64,000 nt of DNA from Leuctra nigra (GCA_934045905.1 OW203762.1:7316001-7380000), one strand, 5' to 3'. Shown: positions 10,166 through 21,085, counted from the first letter of the stretch. The notes: a model not told the origin generated them from the letters alone. A program made the numbers and translations.

Positions 10166-10192
10166 TCCAGTTGTCAGGAGGCATTTTATTAA

Positions 10193-11508
10193 CTAGGAAA
10201 ACGCTCAGTGTAACGCGTTGATGAGCGAGCACGGGTACGTGCAAATTCTCGAACCGGAAATGCGTACACAACGCACAGAAAACATATACATCCATATGGA
10301 ATTGATTATGATATCAACTTAAAAGTGTATGCTTTTCATCGAAACTTTAAAATAGCATCTAAGCACCTGGTTCATAAAGCAAATCAGAATCAATTTTCAA
10401 TTGGCACTGGAAAACATTCATTTCGATACTTCATTACTGACAAATATTAAAAATGTAAATAACTTCATACGTTCTTAACTGATTGGGATGAAATTTTGTA
10501 AAATAAGAGACAATATTGGTCTTAATGATCATGCAAAATATGAGTTTGATCAGAATTATCGAAGACCGTTTTCATTTTTCAGCCTATCAGGAGATATTTA
10601 TTTAAATTTTAACCAATGAATCTGAGTAACGCGTTGATGAGCGAGCACAGATACGCGCAACACCTCGAACCGAAATTCTGTCTATCGAAAATGTCATTAA
10701 AAGCCAATAATTCTAAAATTTCGCCACAGATTTGTATAGAAATCTCAAAACATTCCTAAAATATTGGTCCAAATAACCATGCAAAGCTTTAAGTTGATCG
10801 ATTGAACCTTTATGATTGAACTGTTCCGTGTTAATTTTCAAAAATCACAGGATCTCCTTCAAAAAATATACCTGAGACCACTCATATGATATAAGTGTGT
10901 CTACACAATATCAGATCGACTGTTAAACGGTCATTATCAGTTTCATTTGCGTTTGAACGTATCTGCTCTAACTACCTTGCCTTGAACTGAAGAGTCGAAG
11001 TCGCCGTGAATTTGACAGCCAACACGCAAATAGTCCGTAAAATGTCAATAACGTTTGGATTTAAACACAGATTAGTATGAAAATTGTCAAAAATGCAGCT
11101 AATGTTGGTCCCAACCATCATGCGAAGTTATAAGTTGATCGTTCAATCGGTTATAGTTTAAATTTCTAAAAACACAGGAAAGATGGTTTTAAATTTTAAC
11201 CAATGGGAGGATTTGGCTGAAACTTTGTTTGATTGGGTACAATGTTGGGGGTAATGACTTGTCAAAATTTCAATGTGATCAAAACAACCAATCGAAAGTT
11301 AATTTTTTTTAAATTTGAACCAATCAATGGATTTCAAAAAAATTAGGGTCTGCAACAATCAGAAATGTTACGTACATGTGTGCAAAATTTCAGCTCGATC
11401 GAAGAAAAACTCTGACCTGTATATCGTCAGTAACAGAAAAAAAAAAAAAAAAAAAAACAGAGGTCCGTGCCAAAAGAGCCAAAAGGAGACGCTCGCTTCG
11501 CTCGCTCA
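10193..11508 (-). mobile_element. Helentron-like element, copy 3 (chimeric)
   Basis: It has the family ends: CTAGGAAAACGC at 10193 and GCTCGCTTCGCTCGCTCA ending at 11508, with A on both flanks. Inside, at 10621, a second 3'-end sequence (TCTGAGTAACGCGTTGATG) begins without its CTAG cap. So the first part (10193-10620) matches the two ends of copy 1, and the rest repeats the family from its 3' subterminal region. The small ORF region of copy 1 is absent. It looks like a fusion of two partial elements or a nested insertion with deletion. Confidence 0.65.
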
Positions 11509-12092
11509 AAAAGAAAGATGATGCGAGATGAATGTCCAAATTTAAAATGACCAAAAGTTCAACATAGTCTGAAGAATGTCGCGAAAACAGTGCCCGAGGA
11601 ATACCTTGATCTTTATTTGTTAGCAAATGACATATGTACTGAGTGTAATCCAACCACTAACCCTCAAAAACCAAATATCGAGAACATTGTGGATTAAACT
11701 TGTATAACAGAAGATTATTGCTTCTATAAATTGAATAAAGATTACTGCATTCTATAAATGAAGTCATACTGTTAATTATTTTTAAAAGAATCGTGAAAGT
11801 ATCTTTTTCAAAACCATGTTTGAAAACGCCTCGCTTCTAATCACCTTGATATCTCATCTATCCAAAGATCTCTGTTGCCAGATGTAAGGCTTGTAATTCA
11901 AAAATACAGGATTTCATTGGCTTTAAACGAAGATATCTCGGTAATTAGTATGGTGACACATATTTTTAAAACGGTGATTCGATTGAGAAATATGTCGACT
12001 TCAAATTAATTGAATAAAAAAAGACTTGTATGGCGTAACTTTTTTAAAATCATGATTTGAGTGTGTTAGAAATCGTGATTACCATGTTATCT

Positions 12093-12907
12093 TATAGTAG
12101 TAGTAGTTTATTGTTTGTAGCAGAATTCAGCTAATACAATACTATATTATTCTATTCTATACTATAATAGAGTAATATACAATGAAATTTGATATAATTT
12201 ACACTTAAAGAATGATAGCAAAAAGAATATCTAATACATTACATTGGAAATACACACTCTATGTTAAGAGTAAACTAGGTATACATGCATTATAAGATGC
12301 ATACATACAATAGATATCAGTACAGCTTTTAAACTTAAACATTACAGTTGAATAACAGTAGTGTAGGTTTACACAATAAAAATCACATTTCAATATCAAC
12401 TTACATGGTAATACATAAATGATAAATATAGAAAATAAATAATCAGCAATTTCTGTCCCAAAACGTAGATTCATATGGAGGTGGAATAAGAGCATTTTCT
12501 TTTATTAATTTACAACATAGTCTTCTAAATAATTTGGGTTTCTCACTATTCCTTATCTCAATTGGGATCCAATTATATATTTTTATACCTTTACAAAAGA
12601 TTGAATTATCTGCAAACGAAGATTTATTTCTACAAGTTATAATATTATTATTCTTTCTAGTATTGTAACAAAGCAGTTCTTTAGTTAGTTTGATTCTAGT
12701 GCTAAGGTACAGTGGTGAAAATCCCTTCTCAATTTTAAAAATAAACGTCAAGGTATTTAATAATATTCGGTTTTTCACATTCAACCAAGCTAAAGCATTG
12801 CACATTTTAAGAATAGATGTATACCTATTGACTCCTAAGATACTCCTCATTGCCTTGAGAAATGCCATCATATAAAAGATGTCATATCTCAAAAAAGAGT
12901 ACCGCAA
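12093..12907 (-). mobile_element. 5'-truncated non-LTR retrotransposon (LINE) 3' end
   Basis: The - strand ORF at 12443-12907 encodes NALAWLNVKNRILL, LTFIFKIEKGFSPLYLS, FCKGIKIYNWIPIEIRNS and FRRLCCKLI. These fit the conserved C-terminal region downstream of the reverse transcriptase in jockey/CR1-type LINEs ('..LGWLPVRYRI..L..Y..L.G.AP.YL..' and '..WN.LP.EIR....F+..L'). An AT-rich 3' UTR follows and ends with AATAAA (- strand, 12112-12107) and a short (TAC)n tail at 12095-12106. The reverse transcriptase and endonuclease are missing, as in ordinary 5' truncation. Inactive. Confidence 0.75.
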
Positions 12908-13212
12908 GGTGGTTTTTTGACTTCATATATGCATTTGTCTATGTTTAGTGAATACCTTGACAAAATTTCAAGGATTTTTTGAACTTTTAGAATAATGATG
13001 GAAAGACTTTAAAGGTGATACAAGCGCTCGGCCGTTTTAAAAAATTGAGAGAGAAAAATTGTTTCATAAGTGGGTGTAACTTTCACTTTTTCATTTTGCT
13101 TCGTGCCTTGTTATAATAAGGCACCGGTTTATCAACAAAACCACTCAAAACTATGAAATTTCCTATACGTTTGGAGACCAAACCCGTGAGCCAATTGATC
13201 TTAACTTTTAAA

Positions 13213-13406
13213 CATAATTAGATAAAAGACAAACTTAGGGTTATCACTTATCACTTAGCACATTTGTAGAATTAAATTTCATACGGCACCCATTGAGACA
13301 AGAAAATATAAAAAATCACCAAAAATCAACTAATTATTACTAAAAGAAGCAAAATATTACAAATGTACCAAGTGATAACCCTAATTTTGTCTTTTATCTA
13401 ATTATG
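13213..13406. repeat. Foldback repeat with about 50-bp arms
   Basis: The left arm at 13213-13267 (containing AATTAGATAAAAGACAAA) and the right arm at 13358-13406 are near-perfect inverted copies, apart from a 7-bp TATCACT duplication in the left arm. The spacer of about 90 bp is AT-rich. It is probably a MITE remnant. Confidence 0.7.
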
Positions 13407-13533
13407 ATTAAAATTAAAAATCATTTCGTCAACCTATTATTTCTCCAATCGTATCCAAAAAAAAGTGCATGCAACAAGCGGCAAAATCGCTCGCGCTTGC
13501 AGCACCTTCTGTTCTGAGTCTTACCAGTACATT

Positions 13534-13677
13534 TGGCCGCTGGACTTGTGTTAATCCTCCATTCACCCCTCCCCACATTCAAACAACTTTTCCCGTGATG
13601 TGGGTCGAGGGGGAGGAGCCTAAACTAACGTAAATGCGTGGAAAGGCGTAGGAGGGTTAACACAAGTCCTGCGGCCA
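13534..13677. repeat. Foldback repeat with 27-bp arms
   Basis: The arms at 13534-13560 and 13651-13677 are inverted copies with two mismatches (core GGACTTGTGTTAA). The interior is GC-rich, with ACCCCTCCCCAC against GGGGGAGGAG. It is a small MITE or a structured RNA; the sequence alone cannot decide. Confidence 0.65.
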
Positions 13678-14707
13678 GGTAAGTGAGAAAGATTCGTATG
13701 CTTTAATTTTGTAATAATAATCATACATCATATCATTGTCATAATAATGTAATCCCATGTATCAAAAATTTTGAAATATGAAGGGTAACTAAACAAATGA
13801 GGGATTAATAAACTAGATTTGCGATTTGACCCGATGATTCATAGTTATTTTTCGATTATCTTTTAAATACTATTCAAATAAGTGGACAAGGAAACAATCC
13901 TATCCACTTTTACAAAGATAATGAAATATATCGTTGACTATGAGGAAGTTAAGCAAACACATTTTCACCAAGCATCTAAAGAGCATTTTTGACCTTGGAG
14001 AGGTATTCAAAAAAAGTATTACTTATCAGCTAATTCGCATTAACTTTCGATTTAATACCAAAAATCACCATTTCAAAAGTATAAGATAATTCAAAGATTA
14101 GGAGAGAAATATAGAATACTTCTTTGTGAATCCAGCCCCTGGATCTAAGAAATCTTAAAACGTGACAATCCCAGTGCTTTTATGCAACGAATACGTTCAT
14201 AGTGGATTAATATCTCAACATTGCGTTCCAAAAAATTAAGAACGATAGCGCATGAAGTGGAGACAATGATTATTTCAGGTTTGCTACACATAAGTACTTT
14301 TAACAATGACTTATTTAACAGTTTTTTAGGCCATGGATATTTAGGAAGTCCAAGGGGGTTCTTGCCCCCACTCCCTGGATGTCAGCAAAACATAAAACGT
14401 GTGTGGTGTTTTATGTATAGGTAGTAACATTTTGTAAACACAAAATTAATAAAACTCATTTCAAAGTGTCAAAATCTAGGATTTTAAACATGCAGAGCTA
14501 TCTTTTTCATACAATACAATTAAAATTTTAGGACAATTATTGTATTATTACAATTATTACAATTATTGTAATTAATTATTGAATATATTGTGTATATATA
14601 TATACAATTGTTTAATGTATAAACTAAGAGAAGAAAATTAAAGAGTACATGAAAATGAAATGACATCTAGGCTACTTATTTCAATAATTTTAATTCTGTG
14701 CTTTCAG

Positions 14708-14778
14708 ATGCATCTCAACTGGCCATGGTCACGCCCCTTCTTGTGACTTCATTGCTACTCGCTAAATATGTTCTCTAG
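14708..14778 (+). CDS. Terminal exon 'C': GPI-anchor-like hydrophobic tail
   Basis: A strong acceptor (TTCTGTGCTTTCAG, ending 14707) precedes a short ORF. In phase 1, matching the end of exon B, it reads DASQLAMVTPLL, then VTSLLLAKYVL and a TAG stop. A small-residue Asp-Ala-Ser patch, a short spacer and a hydrophobic C terminus are what a GPI-attachment signal looks like. The lysine near the end is slightly unusual for one. This would anchor the cysteine-rich modules at the cell surface through the Ser/Thr-rich stalk of exon B. A possible polyadenylation signal AATAAA lies at 15063-15068. A single-pass membrane tail is the alternative. Confidence 0.55.
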
Positions 14779-15062
14779 TTTTAAGTGAAATCAAAACACA
14801 AAACACTTTGGAGAGTAGAATTATCATTGTACATTTTGTGTAATCTCTTTATTTAGTTAACTTTATAATTTCTTTGGTACATTATTTGATTACTAGTTGT
14901 TTGTACACTATCAGAATAATTTGTATTTCGTAATTTGGAAAATTCTATGTTTTATATGATTTTAATATATAGGTAAATACATGGAGAAAGGGGTACCTAA
15001 TGTATATTTATTAATAATTATTGACAAGTATATTAGAGAAGTTTATAATTTTTGGCTGTCGC

Positions 15063-15068
15063 AATAAA
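15063..15068 (+). promoter_or_regulatory. Candidate polyadenylation signal AATAAA
   Basis: The canonical AATAAA lies about 285 bp downstream of the exon C stop, in AT-rich sequence, a plausible 3' UTR length. Chance occurrence is likely in such AT-rich DNA, so this is only a candidate. Confidence 0.3.
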
Positions 15069-15438
15069 GCCACTATCACAAAACGTCTCAAACACAACCA
15101 AACATAAATATGTCGATCAAACCATTAGGTAGTGATATCACCAAATACATTGGATAAAAAAACCTTTGGAATTAACCCTCGATTTATGTCTAATCTGGTA
15201 AAACCTCAACAAGGAAAGGGTGCGCAAATTGACTTTATTTCCTGAAAATTGTAAATATACCATAATATGTGTCACTATTAACAATAACATAGAATAATAA
15301 TCAATCCAGCCCTGCTGTAAATTATGTAATTGACGATGTATCTCCTCCCTCTAAGACGTCATCAACACATATCATATTATGTTTCAAACCATGTCAATTT
15401 TTACCTTTTAGGGTACATTTTCTAAGCAATACTGTTGA

Positions 15439-16328
15439 ATAGGGAATATTTGTGTATTTTTTTAAAACTATAATTCAAAATAACAACATATTTGTTGGTA
15501 AATCGCACTATTTTTACACTAAAAAGTGCAAATTTTCATTCGTGAACATAAAATTGAAAATCAGAGTAAATTTTGGCGGGAAAACGCCATCCCGGCGAGT
15601 GTTGTCATTCATTTATATCAACCAATAATGATGTTGCCATGGTTACAATGAATTATGACATCACTCGCCGTGATAGCGTTTTCTCGCCAGAATTTACACT
15701 GATTTTTTATTTCATATTTATGAATGAAAATGTACACTTTTGAGATTGAAAATAGTGTGTTTTAAGCCCGATGCACAATTGAATTAAGGTTTATGGTTTA
15801 ATGTTTAGTGATTAGTGTTTAAGATGTTATAACAGAGTCCAGTGCACAATTGCTTATTTCACGAGGTTATTTCACCACGTGATAAAATTAAATAATTGAT
15901 CGAAAAATGATATGGAAACAAATATATGAGCAAGACTAGGCACAAATATCAAATTAAAATGCTTCCAATGACAATTAATTCAGACGACTTTTCATTTTCC
16001 CGTACGAATTTGACATTGACATCCTGCACTCTTCTGATTGTTTCGTCATAAGGTGAAATAGTGTTTTGCAATAAGCAATGGATTTTGTTGATTTCTTATT
16101 TCAGCTTAAACCTTAAACACTAAACCTTATAACGCTTATGACAGATGTGCATGGTAACGTTATAACAGCACCTTTCATTTCTCTTAAACACTAAACACTA
16201 AACACTAAACACTAAACACTAAACCATAAACCTTAATTCAATTGTGCATCAGGCTTTACCAACAAATGTGTAGTTATTTTGAAATATTGTATTTTAACCG
16301 CATTAAAAAACTTTCGCATATTCCCTAT
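15439..16328. mobile_element. Outer inverted-repeat element (ATAGGGAATAT ends), with nested MITE
   Basis: The ends ATAGGGAATAT (15439) and ATATTCCCTAT (16318-16328) open long imperfect inverted arms. The inner arms include GTAAATTTTGGCGGG-like and GGCGAGTG sequence (15560-15605 against 15660-15705) around a short centre with GTTGCCATGGTTAC. The right arm is interrupted at 15765-16255 by a second element. No transposase ORF is present, so it is a MITE or foldback element. Confidence 0.7.
15765..16255. mobile_element. Nested MITE with TTA target duplication (Harbinger-like)
   Basis: The terminal inverted repeats start AGCCCGATGCACAATTG (left) and AGCCTGATGCACAATTG (right, reverse complement) and continue for about 40 bp. 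The element is flanked by TTA at 15762-15764 and 16256-16258. Removing it with one TTA restores the outer element's arm (AAAATAGTGTGTTTACCAAC), which pairs with the left arm near 15500. TWA target duplications are typical of PIF/Harbinger elements; the assignment is inference. It carries about five TAAACAC repeats at 16184-16225. Confidence 0.7.
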
Positions 16329-16685
16329 GACTACAGCATTGCACATTTATACAATCTAAATTGCTAAAAATAAACATTATAACTATCTACTTGAATCCTT
16401 CTTATAAGAGAGGTATGTCCTTATTTCAGTTGACCAAACTCTCCGCTGACAGACGGCATTGGCTCATAAAACGCTTTGACAAAATACGTGCCAAACGATA
16501 ATTTGATTCGTTGTACTATTGTAATAATTGTCCTGCATCTTCATACATGTAAACGAGTTTGTAAGTAAAAATAGATTGATTGTACTGTTTCTTTTGAATA
16601 TTTTTAAATTTCCTCTGTCAGAATTGTCAAATTGTTTTCCAATATTCCTTTCATATTGATTTTTACAAGCCACTCCTAATTTTCA

Positions 16686-17540
16686 TGCCATCATTATTAA
16701 TTCAAGCTCAAGTGAGATACTTGTGGACAATAGAGTACGATTCAAATAATTATTATTCTATATTCTATATAATTTATATTCTAATATAAATATTGTGGAC
16801 TTATATTTATTAAACAGTGAGTTCTTGTTAATGTTTATAACCGAAATATAATTTAATTTGAGAGGACTTTATATTTATTTTGAGTGAAAAGAAAAAAGTT
16901 GTAATTTGGAAAAAGCTAGCCAACATAACAATTCAAAATTAAAATTAAAATTTATAAAACTTATATAAAATACAATTACATTATTTTGACCTTAGAGTAA
17001 TTTATTGATGTTTAGATGACATGCTTTTGGTCACATAAATGTGAAACAATTTGATTTAGTCGCGAATTACCGTTTTATAAGCATATTATTTGTATTATTG
17101 CCAACATACACACTGTCGAGAGTTGGTTGCAACATTGCTCTTTCGTTGCCACGGAGACAGTTGTTTCAAGATTCATGGACATCATTACTTCTTTCATACT
17201 ACTAAGGCAAGGTTTGTTTACTCCTATACCGATAACATTGGCTGAAGTGAAGCCTTTTCAGACCCTGAAATTCGTTTTTCTGACGGCGCAGCTCCATCTT
17301 TTATCTCCATAGTGAACTACTTTATTAATGGGTAAATGTTCATATTAGTTCATATTTTTACCACCAGTAGCTGATATAAGCGTTATTCCGTCAGAATGAT
17401 GAACATTCTGGTACCTGGAAAGGCTTCACTTTCATTGGTCAAGTGGGAGAACCGTGTCTTACTAGTGTGAACTAAGCTATGATCCATGAATCTTGGTTGT
17501 TTATTAGTTTAGTAATGTAGATAAGTGTAATGGCTGCCAG
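16686..17540. repeat. Dispersed repeat, copy 2, interrupted by a MITE
   Basis: It matches 9659-10165 until GAGACAGTTGTTT at 17166, then resumes at 17496 with GTTGTTTATTAG. The middle 329 bp are an insertion that is absent from copy 1. Confidence 0.85.
17167..17495. mobile_element. MITE with 7-bp target duplication and paralogous empty site
   Basis: The terminal inverted repeats CAAGATTCATGGA and TCCATGAATCTTG bound a 329-bp element. GTTGTTT is duplicated at 17160-17166 and 17496-17502. The uninterrupted site GACAGTTGTTTATTAG is present at about 10106-10121. Long imperfect arms extend inward, for example AGTGAAGCCTTTTCAG near 17240 against CTGGAAAGGCTTCACTT near 17415. A 7-8-bp duplication would fit hAT-like elements, but the ends do not match a family I know. 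Confidence 0.8.
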
Positions 17541-18338
17541 TTTGTTTTTATCAAGTGTTTTGTCAAAATCACCATTTAATTTTTCACTTGAAAATGTAAA
17601 GCAAATTTTTACTTTCAATATTTTTTAATTTTTTTGCAATGTTTTGTGCAACTCCAAAAAAATTATCAGTTTGATCGCATTCATTGTTATCCAATCATAT
17701 TCATTTAAATACAAAAACATCAATTTTATTAAAACTGCTCTAGTCAAGTCGTCATTTAAGTTATCGACTTTATTTTTGCACTTGAACATTCCTCACTTGA
17801 TACACTATGACATATAAAAAGTTTACTTAAATCGGCTATTTATAGCCATTTTTTCTCACGACATTTTCTACTTACATTGACAAAAATTTTGATTCCACAT
17901 TCATTTTGAGATTTAAAGCACATGCTAAATGAAAATAAAAATAAAAAATTACAATTTTTGATCCGTTAAATATAGTTAACAAATAAAAAAAATTATAGAC
18001 ATTTTTGAGCAGCCATTTTGTTTTTACAGATAATTTTGTAGAAATCACGTATTAATTTTTATTCTAATAATGTTTCAATTTCCGGTTAATTTATTACGTG
18101 ATTAATTATTGTTGGAAATATAGAGAATTGAGAAAAAATAATTGTCGCCATTGCTTTTGTTATTTGGCAGGTAATTTCCTTTTTGCAAATAACCTCAAAT
18201 AAATCAAAACGGCTCTAAAACGACAGCCATTTGAGCTATTGGCACAAAAATGTCAGAAATTGTACATCACGTGGTACATTATGACATATTAAAAATTTAC
18301 TTAAATCTAACTATTGTGAAATAAACTATTAACTAAAG
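17541..18338. other. AT-rich noncoding region
   Basis: The region has short related phrases such as ATGACATATAAAAAGTTTACTTAAATC (about 17809) and a similar one near 18286, so it is probably old repeat DNA. No ORF, RNA gene or intact element is recognised. Confidence 0.5.
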
Positions 18339-18547
18339 AAGGTCGTTTAAAAATTTGATAATTATGCGACAAAAAATCTGTAAAATCGAAATGGCTTCCT
18401 AAAAATTGGTAAACTTTCGTTCATAAAGTTGCTTAGGTGGACCATAATAAAATGTCATATATTAAAAGCGTCGCAGTTATATCGGTGTTAAAAATTTGCA
18501 GTAAAATTTGAAAAACATTAATAATTATCATATTTTTTAAACGACCT
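18339..18547. mobile_element. Small MITE, AAGGTCGTTTAAAAA ends
   Basis: The left end AAGGTCGTTTAAAAA...GATAATTAT (18339-18365) is inverted at 18520-18547 with few mismatches. The total is 209 bp, AT-rich and without an ORF. It abuts the foldback arm beginning at 18550. Confidence 0.6.
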
Positions 18548-18549
18548 TA

Positions 18550-18813
18550 TACTTGGCGCATCGATTTTTTAGGGAATTATAGGTATACTATGTATATGTA
18601 TATTTGATTTATATTTTATATCTGGCCTATACTTCTAAGCTATTTATATACACAATGCGCCAAGTATTTTGTGATTTTCAAATAAAGTTTTGACTTAACA
18701 AATTTTTTGATATCAATACTTTTCAGTGCAGAATTTTTAGATTTCATAAATATTTTTTTAGTTGAAGAGACTTGGCTGGTATTTTAACACGAAGTGTTTT
18801 TTATGGGGTATTG
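18550..18813 (-). mobile_element. Foldback transposon arm, CCAAGTC-iteron family
   Basis: ACTTGGCGCATCG at 18551 and its inverse ATGCGCCAAGT at 18657 face each other. The sequence then runs out through GATATC and AGACTTGGCTGG to AACACGAAGTGTTTTTTATGGGG at about 18790-18813. The outer 220 bp are the reverse complement of 627-850. The matching left arm is missing, and the small MITE at 18339-18547 takes its place. Confidence 0.6.
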
Positions 18814-19293
18814 GTGTAGTTGAATTTGTTAACTGTTATGAGCATTGAACAAGATGCCGAACGATGCTGTGTCTGTAACTGCACATTGTAGTGATTGAGA
18901 TGGCAATGGGGGGAAGGTTTTGGAATTGTGTTTCAGGAATTATGAGTGTTAAGTGAAATGCCGTGGTTGAAAACAATGATTATTTATTTCAACTACATAT
19001 TGTTCATCTCGTATTGTATTGTTTTTGGTACATTGTTGTTTCAATTTACACCATATCAATTTAGTACGATGCTGAAATTGTAAGAAAAACCAAATGAAAA
19101 ACCTTCCAATTTATTCAAACTGCGCGCTGAGGTTCAGAAATCGACCAACTACACAGAGTCGCCATCTGTAGGAGACTGTTGGAAGTGCTTCAAACTCGCA
19201 GTTCAATGATTTACCGCTGCCGAATCCAGTGCTAGCTGTCGTGTGTCGTCATTTAATTTGAAGCCGAGGCGGTAATTTACAGATGATTTGACC

Positions 19294-19340
19294 ATAGACA
19301 TTTATACTCACTGGAACGCAGTGAGTATAAATGTCTATGC
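19294..19340. repeat. Perfect hairpin: 21-bp stem, 5-nt loop
   Basis: 19294-19314 and 19320-19340 are exact reverse complements separated by GAACG. The distal half (ATAAATGTCTATG) is repeated once more as a direct copy at about 19353-19370. In RNA or single-stranded DNA this would fold strongly. It could be a recent palindromic duplication, a tiny foldback element or a structured RNA. Confidence 0.85.
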
Positions 19341-19955
19341 TTTGACCATGTTATAAATGTCTATGCTTTGACACTTTGCTTTGAGATTTTGTCAATAAAA
19401 TTGTTGACTACTTTATAGACGAAACAGTAAACTAATAATTTTCTAAGCAAGTTTTAAATTAGGTTATACTCAGAATCTTGAAAAAATACGAAAAATATAA
19501 AATATTTAAATTGTTAATTTCCTGATTCTACAAAAAATAAACAAAATTTTTAAAATTTCGAAATGTTTGATCAATTACATTTACTGCAAAAATATTGTGA
19601 ACATTTGTCAACATTCGTGAGCAGACTACAGGCTTATTCTAGAGCTCAATTTATGTCTAGTTTTGAAAGAAACAATTCTTGCTTTTCTAATCTGTCAATG
19701 TTCACAGAATTTCCTGTCCTCCTTCACTGGATTTCAATTTCTGTCAGTGGCATTCAAATCTATATAAAAATTAAATACGAAAAGATAATATTGCAGGAAA
19801 ATGTGTTGATGATATCTGGGTCAAACTCGGCATACATACTTTTGGCTGACGGCGTTCAATACAAATATGTCGTTCGTTTATGCAGTCATAACCTGCCAAA
19901 TGACCTTTAATAATAGTCTGTAAGTTCCAATAGAAACCACTTCATTGTCAATCTC
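19341..19955. other. AT-rich noncoding region
   Basis: A 115-codon ORF (19563-19910) is open, but it shows no domain, no signal and no splice context, and it is Ile/Ser/Phe-rich as expected from AT-rich DNA. I see no supported gene. Confidence 0.4.
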
Positions 19956-19959
19956 ATAT

Positions 19960-21085
19960 TCTGGGTTCATAGTCGTACTGCCTAAAGATCCAAAAAAAGT
20001 ACCTGTCAACTCATCAAAAAGCATTGGCGTACTGCCTAAATGAGGGGACTGAGGGGAATTATAGTGTGCTATAACAAACTGAAAACATCAGCTGTTACCA
20101 ACAAGTGTACTATGTTGCCAGATCTAACACCCCCTCCCCTATCAGCCTTCATCCTGGCTCCGCCGTCCAAGACGGACTACTGGACTGATCTGATCTGATC
20201 CCTGACTGATCTAATAATTAAAAAGTAATGCCACTTCAAATAGTATAGTTTTTGTTATACCGTTTATAATCACAGGAAAATATTTGTTTTTACAAAATAA
20301 ATTGGCTTGATAAACAGACACATTTTCTGATCATCCTTTTACAAAGTACATTTGTATTTATTTCCTTTTTACATTACAATAATATTAATATTCAATGTAC
20401 CCATTGACCATTTAGAGCTGAAATTAATTTGATGCCCTCATAACTTAGGGTATTTACTAGGAAAGCATTCTTTATAATTAGGGCATAAAAGTGCCTAGCT
20501 ATTTTGTTACATTTAACAATAGAAATAAATTTTTGAAAATGTCCGGTGTCGAATAAATATGAAATAAAATTAAATGATTTCTAAAAGATTCGTTTATTAG
20601 ACAGTTTTATTTTGAGAAAATATAGATTATTTTCGAAAAATCCTCGATTTTTAGACAGTTTTGGTAAAATATTGCAGTAAGTAAGTAAGTAAGTAAGTAA
20701 GTATCTTTATTTTTCGTTACAGAGTTATGTGTACATTTTTACCTGGCTTAGCCCTGAGAAGGTGAGACACCTTGAGTTAGGGATTTGAAGAGCCCCAGAA
20801 AGGGATATCAAAGTGCCGTCTTCGGATTCGAATGCTACGGCTTTCATTTGTCAAGTTATATATATTTCACAATATAATACCTATATAACTCTTTTTCTGA
20901 CGTAATAAAGTCGGGAAAATTTAGAAACGCTATCACAACATTGCCAAGAAGAGGAGGGGCCATGTAAAACACGCTTGTTTTTGGCAGTGGTAGTAGAACC
21001 GGTTTAGGCAGTACGCCACTATTTTTAGGCCATTTTAGGCAGTACGCCAAGGGTCATTTTAGGCAGTACGCCAGTACACCCATAT
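19960..21085. mobile_element. Element with inverted GGCGTACTGCCTAAA iterons at both ends
   Basis: CGTACTGCCTAAA occurs at 19974-19986 and 20026-20040. The inverted form TTTAGGCAGTACGCC occurs three times at about 21003-21072. The outer flanks are also loosely inverted (CTGGGTTCATAG... against ...GTACACCCATA). Multiple inverted terminal motifs around about 1 kb suggest a transposon with repeated transposase-binding sites. A LINE tail lies inside it. No transposase ORF. Confidence 0.5.
20675..20850 (-). mobile_element. LINE-like 3' end with (ACTT)n tail
   Basis: On the - strand a moderately GC-rich 3' segment (TCTCACCTTCTCAGGGC...) ends with AATAAA (20711-20706) and about seven ACTT repeats (20703-20675). 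An AATAAA followed by a short tandem repeat is typical of CR1/L2/RTE-type LINE tails. No coding region remains, so it is only a truncated tail. Confidence 0.5.

Larger units (their letters stand above)
9604..14707 (+). other. Large repeat-filled intron of the cysteine-rich gene
   Basis: If exons B and C are joined, this 5.1-kb intron contains a dispersed repeat (9659-10165), Helentron copy 3 (10193-11508), a LINE fragment (12093-12907) and two foldback repeats (13213-13406, 13534-13677). The remaining parts (11509-12090, 12910-13210, 13680-14700) are AT-rich, with no recognised gene. Confidence 0.5.

Noticed and set aside
19563..19910. 115-codon + strand ORF
   Set aside because: AT-rich composition, no domain or splice context; length is within reach of chance.
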